Shown: positions 33,541 to 43,105 of the stretch, one piece after another
How the letters are laid out: each line of letters starts with the position of its first letter
How positions within the stretch are numbered: position 1 is the first letter of the stretch
Assembly: GCA_964017185.1 (NCBI GenBank)
Contig: OZ024876.1
Coordinates: 246,001-310,000, forward strand
Source: Rugalucina vietnamica
Lineage: Eukaryota > Mollusca > Bivalvia > Lucinida > Lucinidae
Reading direction: 5' to 3'
DNA length: 64,000 nt
Notes under the pieces: model-generated
The model's input: only the letters and a program-made list of their open reading frames with translations
Databases searched by the model: none
Told to the model about the DNA's origin: nothing
Made by a program: the position numbers and the translations under genes

Positions 33541-34030
33541 AAGTCGATACCCTCAGAAGCTGAGGGTGAGGTTACGGCCGTGTAAAATCGATTTAAACCC
33601 GCCAGTAACTTTGTGTTACTGATCGTTCCAAGTCGATACTTCTGTGGTGGCTCTTTTTGATTTATGTCTTGGTGTTTAAAATATTTTTGTGCTGTTGGCG
33701 CCTTATGTATGTTTGCATATTTTTAGTTAAGTTAAGGTAACTGAGTGGCCACCTATTGGGAAAATAGCTGCTCATTCGGCTTACGAAATGTTTTCATGGT
33801 ATAAGTACCTGATTGTTAGTTTGGTTTTTCTCACCTTGGTTTTTGGAGTGGGAGTCTTTTTCTGATTGCGCCTTTTCCTGATCTTTGCCTACTTGTACTC
33901 ATTCGGCTTACGACATGTTTCATGGTATGGGTGCCTGATTGTTAGTTTGTTTTTTTTCCATCTCGGTTTTTGGAGTGGGAATCTTTTTTGTGATTGCGCC
34001 ATTTCCTGATCTTTGCCTACTTGTACCTTT
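33541..34030 (+). mobile_element. Naiad pLTR preceding the leader (upstream pseudo-LTR)
   Basis: 33,541-33,898 contains the structured block, with ACGGCCGT at 33,574-33,581 and AAATCGATTT at 33,585-33,594, and runs to the 3' terminus. A shorter second tail follows (33,896-34,027). The leader begins immediately after CTTGTACCTTTTTATATC, so the pLTR lies upstream of the coding region, the head-to-tail layout seen in PLEs. Confidence 0.8.
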
Positions 34031-34404
34031 TTATATCAGAGTTCATGTGGTTGTGCCGTGTGGCGGCCTTAAAAAGTCTCCCCGTACATCCATTTAATGC
34101 TCTTATTTTTCCAATCCTCAGGGATTGCTTGCAATCAGTTTGTATTTTCCTATCTCTAACTACCACAACCCTTCCATACCGTATTGAAGGTCATTAGTTG
34201 ACCGTCACCCGTATTTCGTTGTATAAGCGATACTTACGTTTCTATCCATGGACTTGTATTAGACATGGACCTGAAGTGTGGGTTTCAGTTTTACCCGGTT
34301 CTTTCATTCGGAAGATTTTGCATTACGATTAAGTACATTATTTATTCTATAACTGGTATGAGTGTCGCGCTACTTTTGGCAGTATCAACACAATACTCCC
34401 AACT
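34031..34404 (+). mobile_element. Naiad 5' leader of the main copy
   Basis: About 0.37 kb lies between the pLTR and the first Met of the endonuclease frame and is homologous to 15,871-16,165. GATTGCTTGCAATCAGTTTG is partly self-complementary (TTGCAA centre). I see no clear core promoter. Confidence 0.6.
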
Positions 34405-34923
34405 ATGACTATCACAAAAAGATTAGGAATTACATTAACTCCCCTTAGGTTGCATGCCGCGTCTACTGTACGGATTCCTCATTCAAAAAACAATTTTCGA
34501 AATTTATTACCTACTGTTAGGGTGACACCTCTTAATTTATTTTCGGCATCTACTGTTAATCTACACGGAGCTTCTAATTCTAATATGTTTCGTAATAATC
34601 TTCTGATTAGGTTATCTCCACTCAAATCACCAATGTTACGTAAATATATTAATCCGTTCAAGAGACCTGGAATGTACCCTAGTATTTCTAAGTGCAATGC
34701 CAAGAAGTGCAACTGTTGCAATCCTTTATGCTCTTAGACTAATATCACTTCATCTGGGAATGGTAGGACATTTTCAGTGGTAAATGATTCTGATTTAGAC
34801 TGAAAATCAATGGATCTTGCATATGTTCATACTTGAAATACAAACAATTGTAGGATGCAATATGTTGGACAAACTTGTCGAACTTTGGAAAAAATATATT
34901 TGGTGATCACTATCGTAGAATCA
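34405..34923 (+). pseudogene. Naiad GIY-YIG endonuclease, N-terminal half, with two TGA codons at Cys positions
   Basis: The frame starts at ATG 34,405 (MTITKRLGITLTPLRLHAAS) and reaches a Cys-rich lead-in, KCNAKKCNCCNPLC (about 34,690-34,731). After a TAG (34,735-34,737, probably decay) the same frame continues. TGA 34,801-34,803 falls at the Cys that precedes 'xxNLIY' in GIY-YIG domains, and TGA 34,834-34,836 at the first Cys of the CCHH motif (LAYVHT-TGA-NTNNC). MQYVGQTCRTLEK, the YIG half, follows at about 34,855-34,890. A one-base frameshift near 34,893 precedes GDHYRR-like sequence. The domain lies upstream of the RT, the permuted Naiad order. I read the TGAs as probable selenocysteine codons of the ancestral element; this copy itself is dead. 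Confidence 0.75.
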
Positions 34924-35790
34924 GAAAAAGGTAAAAGTAGGCAAAGATCCCGAAAAGGCGCAATCAGAAAAAGGATTCCCATTCCAAAACCGAGGTGGGA
35001 AAAAAACAAACTAACAATTAGGTACTTATACTATGAAACATATAGTAAGCCGAATGAGCAGCTATTGTCCCAATAGGTGGCCACTCAGTTACCTTAACTT
35101 AACTAAAAATATGGAAATATACATAAGGCGCCAACAGCACAAAAAATATTAAACACCAAGACATAAAACAAAAAGAACCACCACAGAAGTATCGACTTGG
35201 AACGATCAGTAACACAAAGTTACTAGCGGGCTTAAATCGGTTTTACATGGCCATAACGTCACCCTCAGCTTCTGCAGTGGCTCTAATATACACAAATATA
35301 AACAAGCAATTAGGGAAAACATGTTTAGAAATATAAAAAATAGGTACCAACGTGTAACGTGAAGATCGGAGAGCAGAGTGAGCAGCTATTGAAGTGAGGT
35401 TGTCACAGTGCTAGCTTGGACACACAGGTAAAATGCAGACGGCTAAGTGAACAGCCAAATTATATTCAGATGGTCACAAAGTCATGCAACATCAAACACA
35501 TAATTGCAATAATTTAGATATAAAAGAACCACAGCAGCAGCTCCGCCTTGGAACGGTCAGTTATGAATAACTGGGGGGCTTAAACCGGTTTTACATGGCC
35601 ATAACCTCACCCTCAGCTTCTGCAGTGGTTCATAACAATTAGTCAGCTATTCGGTCCTCGTGGTGAATCTCTAACTAGTCAATGAATCATCAAGAACAAA
35701 CAAATAAATCATGATAAACATCCTGATGAATAAAAAATCAGGACTCACAGACTTAGTAAGCTGCCCGACGATGGAGATCCCTGGGCGCCG
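34924..35790 (-). mobile_element. Nested inverted Naiad pLTRs (subfamily 1 then subfamily 2)
   Basis: 34,924-35,285 is a minus-strand subfamily-1 tail with structured block (ATGGCCAT at 35,247-35,254). 35,286-35,640 is subfamily 2 (CAGTTATTCATAACTG hairpin in sense, ATGGCCAT at 35,595-35,602). 35,641-35,790 is upstream 3' UTR. Together they split the endonuclease domain between its YIG half and its C-terminal His/Glu part. Confidence 0.75.
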
Positions 35791-35801
35791 AAAAATAATG
35801 A

Positions 35802-36119
35802 AAAGGTACAAGTAGGCAAAGATCAGGAAAAAGCGCAATCAGAAAACGATTCCCACTCCAAAAACCGAGGTGGGAAAAAAAACAAACTAACAATCAGGTA
35901 CTTATACCATATAAACATTTCGTAAGCCGAATGAGCAGCTATTTTCCCAATAGGTGGCCACTCAGTTACCTTAACTTAACTAAAAATATGAAAACAAACA
36001 TAAGGCGCCAACAGCAGAAAAAAAATTACACACCAAGACATAAAACAAAAACAACCACCACAGAAGTATCGACTTGGAACGATCAGTAAAACAAAGTTAG
36101 GATCAGTAACACAAAGCCC
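35802..36119 (-). mobile_element. Nested Naiad pLTR insertion with 11-bp target duplication
   Basis: AAAAATAATGA occurs at 35,791-35,801 and again at 36,120-36,130, bracketing a minus-strand, 5'-truncated Naiad tail. The inserted end on the left is the element's 3' terminus (complement of ...TTGTACCTTT). Confidence 0.8.
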
Positions 36120-37009
36120 AAAAATAATGATACCTTTCTATACCAGCATTTTAAGCGCACTGGTCATTCTCCCAATGATGTTAAAGTTCAACCAGTGGAG
36201 AAAATCTCATATGATGAAAATTCCTCAGTTAGACTCAAAAACATTAAACGATTTGAAACTGAACTTAAATGGATAAAATTACTGCAAACACCCTTTCCAC
36301 TAGGATTTAACGACAACATTTACCATGAAGACAATATTGCCAAAATGCCCGATTTTGATGTACTTACACTTTCAGACTCTCGTAAACGTAAATCTGGATC
36401 TCATGGTACGGAAAAAGGGTAATGACAAACACAAACGGTGCGCTGCATTAAAATTGAACATTTCCCTTAATGATTTAGCTGTTAAACTAAGGATCCACGG
36501 TCGACAACCAATGCTGTCGTATCTTTGTTCTCTAACTATTGCTGCATTACGTTCCTTGGACACAGAGAAAAATAGATTTTACGATAGAAATCATCAAATG
36601 TATGACGCTACACTGTTAACAAGATGTTATACGCAGCATGCTCTTCGTCCAGTTATCGATTCCGAATCTAATCACATTAGAAAATGTATTAAAATTCCTT
36701 TCATTAATAAAGGAATTGACTTTATTGATTTACCAAGCATATTCCAAGATAAATCAGTGATACAGTCTATACCTACCTACTTCCAAAATTCAGAACCTCC
36801 TATTATTTGTTACAAATATATCAAACCAATCAGAAAGACAATTTTTAATTTCAATTAACTGGTTTCTGATCTTGATATCCAGCATAATACTCCTAATTCT
36901 TGAGATTGTAAAATTTCAAAATATGTTTATCAACCAGATGGACATATTGTTACTGGAAATTTAAAAATAATTTCGGATTCTAGAATTCGCAAAATCATTT
37001 CTAAAGGTC
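36120..37009 (+). pseudogene. Naiad endonuclease C-terminal half and CxC linker with TGA
   Basis: It resumes the domain with NNDTFLYQHFKRTGHSPND (two His of CCHH) and FETELKWIKLLQTPFPLGFN, which holds the Glu expected for GIY-YIG catalysis. Next come LRIHGRQPMLSYLCSLTIAA, a region with DTEKNRFYDRN and FINKGIDFIDLPSIFQDKSV, and then FNFN*LVSDLDI. The linker motif reads TCT TGA GAT TGT AAA (TGA 36,901-36,903), followed by SKYVYQPDGH and SKGPKNRFPSYINFDKCREE. A frameshift (near 36,400) and a TAA (just after 36,855) mark decay. The CxC linker joins endonuclease to RT and is diagnostic of N-terminal-endonuclease PLEs. Confidence 0.75.
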
Positions 37010-39179
37010 CGAAAAATAGATTCCCTTCCTACATTAATTTCGACAAATGTAGAGAGGAGATTTCATCCGCATTAAATGATTTCGGTAATCGATGATGTAA
37101 ACGAGAGGGTGTTGAGGATAATGCTCTTAAAGAACGGAACAGAAGTATCGTCACTATCGTGGATAAACGTATTAAGTTTTATTCACAGAATACTAATCTT
37201 TGACCTCCTAAACCCAAATCGTCATTTAGGCATTTGAAGCAGGGTATCCCAGAATTTCAAAGAAAGTATGTCTTGGTTCCGGCAGATAAAGCCGCAAACA
37301 ATGTTGTTGTCGTTTGTAGGCTTCACTGCGTTAACACCTCAAAACAGGAGCTCGATGGTACCAGGGCTTATCTGGAGACAGATACTGATGAGGTGTCTGT
37401 AGTTAATGCCCACTTAAACGATTTACCTGGTAAGTTTTCTGTTTGTGTCAATGAAGGCCAAGACAAACTCCTACGATGTATTGGTTACCTAAGCTTCACA
37501 AAAGACCATACAAAGCTAGATTTATTGCAAATTCTAGCTCTAACACTGAACTTTCGAAATTATAAACGTCCTGTCTTACTGCTATCAAATCTTATGTTAT
37601 AAGATACTGTGAGACAGTGTATGAAACTTCAAATAAAAATTGTTTTGGTCAATTAAAAATTCTGGTGAGGTGCTCAGTAAATTGAAGTGTAGAGGGTTCC
37701 GTGCGACAAGCTTGTCCACATATGATTTTTCTACTCTGTATACAACATTACCACATAATCTAATTCAAGAAAAACTTCTGGATTTGATAGAGTGGACCTT
37801 CAAAAGGGCATTAAAAACTATGGTTCACTTTATTTGGCATGTTATGACAGAAAAAGGTACAAGTAGGCAAACTTCAAATAAATATTGGTTTTGGTCAATT
37901 AAAAATTCTTGTGAGGTGCTCAGTAAATTGAAGTGTAGAGGGTTCCGTGCGACAAGCTTGTCCACATATAATTTTTCTACTCTGTATACAACATTACCAC
38001 ATATAACAAATATAACAAACCAATCAGAAAGACAATTTTTAATTTCAATAAACTTGTTTCTGATTTTGATATCCATGCTAATACTCCTAATTCTTGCGAT
38101 TGTAAAGATTCAAAATATGTTTATCAACCAAACCAATTTTTATTTGAATTTTTAATTGACCAAAACCAATTTTTATTTGAAGTCTGATTGGTTTGTAATA
38201 TTTGTAACATATTACCACATACCACGAAGACTTTTTTCACTTCCACTGACCAAAGTCGGTATACACTTTGGTCATGTCCGAATGTGTGCGACGCCTTATC
38301 CTATCTCCTTGAAAATATTTATATAAGATTTGGGACCAAGTTATACAGACAAATTGTTGGAATTCCGATGGGTACAAATTGCGCACCTCCCGTAGCTGAT
38401 TTATTTTTATACTGCTACGAAAGAGATTTCATGGATTCTCTTAACCATGATAATCAAGCTGATGTTATCGAGGCTTTTAATTCCACATCTAGGTACCTCG
38501 ATGACCTTTTGAACATTGACAACCCTTATTTTGAAGGTATTGTCAATCAAATTTATCCACCTGAACTTCAGTTGAACAAAGCCAATATCTCAGATACCGA
38601 TCTACATCTTTCTTCTGCAAATGGATTTGTTTCTTCTAAAATTTATGATAAGCACGATGACTTTGATTTTGATATTGTAAATTTTCCCTTTTGGATGGTG
38701 ACGTTCCTCGTCGTGCTTCTTATGGTGTATACATTTCGCAACTTATAAGGTTTGCTAGAGTCTGCAATCATGTTACAGACTTCAACGCTCGAAATAAATG
38801 TTTAACGGCAAAACTTCTCCAACAGGGCTATCGGTATCATAAACTTCGGAAAGCATTTTCTAAATTTTATCGTAGACACTATGAATTGATTTCCAAATAC
38901 AATGTTGGGTTAAAGACGCTTTTAAGTGAGGACCTTTCGGAACCTGAATTTTATGGTGACTTGGTTAACAAATTTAAAAAAAACTTAAAGGAATTAATGT
39001 TTTTTTCTTTTCAGTTCAGAAAAATCATTACACGTTACAGACGTATAGGTTATAACTTGAATGTTATGCGACAGTCTGCATGCTTAGTTTTGAACCCAAT
39101 CATGGTTGATAACTATGCTGCCTTCTTCAATTGCACGCCGGTGGGTCGGGCGTCAGACGCTATGATGGCCCCGACATAA
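37010..39179 (+). pseudogene. Naiad reverse transcriptase of the main copy, rearranged before motif B
   Basis: The RT begins with the EEISSALNDFGNR region (Trp codon now TGA near 37,094) and KREGVEDNALKE. It continues through KYVLVPADKAANNVVVV, LKQELDGTRAYLETDTDE and RYCETVYETSNK. Motif A (YDFSTLYTTLP, 37,722-37,760) is followed at about 37,848 by a ~370-bp patch that repeats the motif A stretch and a piece of the CxC linker (with TGC) and adds inverted bits. Normal order returns at about 38,222: DALSYLLENIYIRFGTK, GIPMGTNCAPPVADLFLY (B), RYLDDLLNID with both catalytic Asp (38,500-38,505), SYGVYI and NPIMVDNYAAFFNCTPVGRA, stop 39,177-39,179. Frameshifts rule out function. Confidence 0.8.
37848..38221 (+). 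repeat. Mosaic patch inside the RT (template-switch scar)
   Basis: After ATGACAGAAAAAGGTACAAGTAGGCAAA (the last part complements the element's own 3' end), three pieces follow out of order. They are RT TSNKYWFWSIKN...YTTLP again, the linker piece KPIRKTIFNFNKLVSDFDIHANTPNSCDCKDSKYVYQP-like, and an inverted copy of the TTTTTATTTGAA tract. Such patchworks are expected from repeated template jumps during reverse transcription. Confidence 0.7.
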
Positions 39180-40133
39180 AGCTGTTCATTTTAGTTGGTT
39201 GGGGCCGGAGCTTCTTGTCTGTTGCTTGGCCCACCGGGGTCCAACTGATGTTTTGCTCCGGAGTGAGTGGGTTATTCGGCGCCCAGGGATCACCATCGTC
39301 GGGCAGCTTACTCAATCTGTGAGTCCTGGTTTTTGATCTATCAGGACGTTAATCATGATTTATTTGTTTGTTCTTGATGATTCATTGACTAGTTAGAGAT
39401 TCACCACGAGGACCGAAGAACTAACTAAATGTTATGAACCACTGCAGAAGCTGAGGATGAGGTTAGGCGCCTTTAAAACCGGGTTAAGCCCCCCAGTTAT
39501 ATACAACTGACCGTTCCAGGGCGGTACTCCTGTGGTGGTTCGATTTTATACAAGTTATTCCAATTATGTGTTTCATGTTGCATGACTTTGTGGCCATCCC
39601 AATATCAATTGGCTGTTCACTTAGCCCTCTGCATTTACTTGTCCTGTCCAAGATAGCACTGTGACCACCTAACCTTCAACAGCTGCTCACCCTGCTTTCC
39701 GTTATACATGTTTTACGTTGGTATATCTTCCCAACATGATTTTCTTTATTTATTGTTTATATTTGTATATAACAGAACTTCTGCGGAAGCTGAGGGCGAG
39801 GTTAGGCGCCTATAAACTGGTTTAAGCCCGCCAGTAACTTTGTGTTACTGATCGTTCCAAGTCGATACTTCTGTGGTGGTTCTTTTTGTTTTATGTCTTG
39901 GTTTTTAATATTTTTGTGCTGTTGGCGCCTTATGTATGTTTTCATATTTTTAGTTAAGATAAGTGAACTGAGTGGCCACCTATTGGAAAAATAGCTGCTC
40001 ATTCGGCTTACGAAATGTTTTCATGGTGTGGGTACCTGTTGTTAGTTTTTTTTTTTTCCGATCTCGGGTTTTTGGAGTGGGAATCTTTTGCTGATTGCGC
40101 CTTTTCCTGATATTTGCCTACTTGTACCTTCCC
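39180..40133 (+). mobile_element. Naiad 3' UTR of the main copy, composite of subfamilies 2 and 1
   Basis: A normal upstream 3' UTR (39,180-39,430) leads into a subfamily-2 block (39,435-39,780; AGGCGCCT at 39,465-39,472; hairpin CAGTT-ATATAC-AACTG). A subfamily-1 tail follows (39,781-40,133; AGGCGCCT at 39,804-39,811) and ends at TTGCCTACTTGTACC. Confidence 0.75.
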
Positions 40134-40829
40134 ATATTGTGCATCGGTTTCGAGTAAACATAAAGAACTATGGCGATTACGAATAACATTTATGTCATGT
40201 GCACGTAGCTTTCATTAAACACACGTACGAAATAAGAACGGATATTGCGCAGGCATCGAATGTATATTGACATATCCTATTTCACCAGTTATGTCATCAG
40301 AACCCAATATTGCGTATTGGTTTCAATACACAAATGCATTATACAGAGACGGATATTGCACCACTTCGAATACATTTACATTACCGGTTTTCACCTCTTA
40401 TTGGTTTTCCATAACATAAACATTCAAATGAATATCGCATCGAATGCGTATATATGCGTAAATAGCTCTGCCCATTATCTTTTATTTTTTTTTTCATAAT
40501 TATAATTTTCAATACACACAAAAAAGATACGGATATTGTATTTGTGTATTGAAAATTATACGATATAAGCATACCTTAAAGAGTTTGACATGTATTCGGA
40601 GCTGGTGCAATAAATGTGTATTAGAGCAATCGTAGACAGAACTCTGGCAATGCACTGTGTGTATGCAATAGGTGCAATATCGGTGTATGACTTTGTGTAT
40701 TGAAACAAGTAACGGCTGATATTAGATAAATCACGTATTTAAATGCCCCCATGAAGATAACCCATGCAATACAAGGAATGATGAAATATTTTTGACTCAA
40801 TGCGCATGCTCAAAAGTAACCCCAGCTTA
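40134..40829. other. No gene; AT-rich with ATACGGATATTGC-like repeats
   Basis: Several copies of a (A)CGGATATTG motif and of TTTCAATACACAAA lie between 40,235 and 40,545, suggesting a degraded tandem array. No coding signal. Confidence 0.4.
40501..40560. repeat. Perfect 18-bp inverted repeat (hairpin)
   Basis: TATAATTTTCAATACACA (40,501-40,518) is the exact reverse complement of TGTGTATTGAAAATTATA (40,543-40,560), with a 24-nt loop. The loop contains one of the CGGATATTG motifs. Confidence 0.85.
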
Positions 40830-41245
40830 CCGATGAGAAACAACGGATAGTGATCACTGTCCTAGGTTTCTCGCATAAACCTAGGATTCCCAATATAAAC
40901 CTATGATTCTCGACTTTTGGTGCATTTGGCGCATTAAATGGTCCAGAAACTATGGTTTTAAGGAATATCCCGGGTTTCTGACCGCGTCAGTGAGAACCCT
41001 AGGTTTACCGATGAGAAACCACGGATAGTGGTTTACTATCCTAGGTGTCTCGCATAAACTTAGGATTCCCGATCATTATCCTAAGTTTCTCGACTTATTG
41101 TGCATATGGCGTGCTGTAAACCGCGGTTTGTGACAGAAACCACGGATACTAAAATTGAAAGCTATGATAGTAAATTAAAAGATTAGGTTTTCAATGGAAA
41201 CCTATGATTCTCGACTTATTGTGCATTTGGCGCATTAAACGATCC
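40830..41245. repeat. Tandem repeat, unit ~178 bp, about 2.3 copies
   Basis: CCGATGAGAAAC-ACGGATAGTG starts at 40,830 and again at 41,008. TTCTCGACTT-TTGTGCAT-TGGCG recurs near 40,910, 41,092 and 41,213. The unit is rich in CCTAGG(T/A)TT and AAACCTA-type complementary words, so each unit can form hairpins. Confidence 0.75.
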
Positions 41246-41249
41246 TGAA

Positions 41250-41372
41250 AAAGTACAGGTAGGCAAAGGTCAGGAAAAGGCGCACGACTCCCACTCCAAA
41301 AACCAAGGTGGGAAAAAACCAAACTAACAATCAGGTACTTATATCATGAAAACATTTCGTAAGCCGAATGAG
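41250..41372 (-). mobile_element. Naiad 3'-terminal fragment (inverted), fused to an RT
   Basis: Starts at the complement of the 3' terminus (AAAAAGTACAGGTAGGC) and stops at GCCGAATGAGCAG, where the plus-strand RT begins. Confidence 0.7.
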
Positions 41373-43105
41373 CAGAGAGGGTGTTGAGGATAATGCTCTT
41401 AAAGAATGGAAAAGAAGTATCTTCACTATCGTGGATATACGTATACAGTTTTATTCACAAAATGCTAATCTTTTACCTCCTAAACCTAAATCGTCATTTA
41501 GGCATTTAAAGCAGGGTATCCAAGAATTTCACAAAAAGTATGTTTTGGTTCCGGCAGACAAAGCCGCAAACAATGTTGTTTTTGTTTGTAGGCTTCACTA
41601 CGTTAACACCTTAAAACAGGAGCTGGATGGTACCAGGGCTTATCTGAGGACAGATACTGATGAGGTGTCTGTAGTAAATGCCCACTTAAACGATTTACCT
41701 GTTAAGTTTCCTGTTTGTGTCAATAAAGGCCAAGACAAACTTCCTACGATGTATTGGTTACCTAAGCTTCACAAAAGACCATACAAAGCATGATTTATTG
41801 CAAATTCTAGCTCTTGTGCTACTACTGAACTTTCTAAATTATTAACTTCCTGTCTTACTGCTATCAAATCTCATGTTATAAGATACTGTGAGACAGTGTA
41901 TGAAACTTCAAATAAAAATTGGTTTTGGTCAATAAAAAATTCTGGTGAGGTGCTCAATAAATTGAAGTGTAGAGGGTTCCGTCCGACGAGCTTGTCCACA
42001 TATGATTTTTCTACTCTGTATACAACTTTACCACATAATCTAATTAAAGAAAAACATCTGGATTTGATAGAGTGGACCTTCAAAAGGGCATTAAAAACTA
42101 TGGTTCACTATGGTTCACTTTATTTGGCCTGTAATGACAGAAAAGTTTTTTTTACTTCCTCTGACAAAGTCGGTATACACTTTGGTCATGTCAGAATGTG
42201 TGCGACGCCTTGTCCTATCTCCTTGATAATATTTATATTAGATTTGGGACCAAGTTATACTGACAAAGTTTTGGAATTCCGATGGGTACAAATTGCGCAC
42301 CTCTCGTAGCTGATTTATTTTTATACTGCTACGAAAGAGATTTCATGGATTCTCTTAACCATGATAATCAAGCTGATGTTATCGAGGCTTTTAATTCCAC
42401 ATCTAGGTACCTCGTTGACCTTTTGAACATTGACAACCCTTATTTCGAAGGTATGGTCAATCAAATTAATCCACCTGAACTTCAGTTTAACAAAGCCAAT
42501 ATCTCAGATACCGAACCCCCCTTTTTAGATCTACATCTTTCTGTTGCAAATGGATTTGTTTCTTCCAAAATTTATGATGAGCGCGATGACTTTGATTTTG
42601 ATATAGTAAATTTTCTTTTTTTTGGATGGTGACGTTCCTCGTCGTGCTTCTTATGGTGTTTACATTTCGCAACTTATTAGGTTTGCTAGAGTCTGCAATC
42701 ATGTTACAGACTTCAACGCTCGAAATAAATGTTTAACGGCAAAACTTCTCCAACAGGGCTATCGGTATCATACACTTTGAAAAACCTTTTCTAAATTGTA
42801 TCGTAGACACTATGAATTGATTTCCAAATATAATGTTGGGTTAAAGACGCTTTTAAGTGAGGGCCTTTCGGAACTTGAATTTTATGGTGACTTAGTTTAC
42901 AAATTTAAGAAACAAAGGAATTAATGATTTTTCTGTTCAGTTCAGAAAAATCAAAACACGTTACAGACGTATAGGTTATAATTTGAATGTTATGCGACAG
43001 TCTGCATGCTTAGTTTTAAACCCAATCATGGTTGATAACTATGCTGCCTTCTTAAATTGCACGCCGGTGGGTCGGGCGTCAGACTCTATGATGGCCCCGA
43101 CTTAA
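41373..43105 (+). pseudogene. Naiad RT, nearly complete, with a mutated catalytic residue
   Basis: It reads REGVEDNALKEWKRSIFTIV, SSFRHLKQGIQEF, VLVPADKAANNVVFV and TMYWLPKLHKRPYKA. TGA replaces an Arg codon near 41,790. Motif A is YDFSTLYTTLPHNLI (42,001 onward), and a frameshift at about 42,165 affects the SSDQSRYTLWSC region. MGTNCAPLVADLFLYCYERD (B) follows. Motif C is RYLVDLL, where the first catalytic Asp is Val (GTT 42,414-42,416). The rest matches SVANGFVSSKIYDERDDFDF, SYGVYISQLIRFARVCNHV and the C-terminus ASDSMMAPT, stop 43,103-43,105. Roughly 580 codons of RT are covered. The motif C change alone would abolish polymerisation. Confidence 0.8.

Noticed and set aside
37092..37208. TGA codons at a Trp and a Leu position in the RT as further Sec codons
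   Set aside because: Other copies have TGG and TTA there, so these are ordinary point mutations, unlike the Cys-site TGAs.
41786..41792. TGA in GCATGATTT of the RT as Sec
   Set aside because: Other copies read AGA (Arg). A local mutation, not a Cys column.
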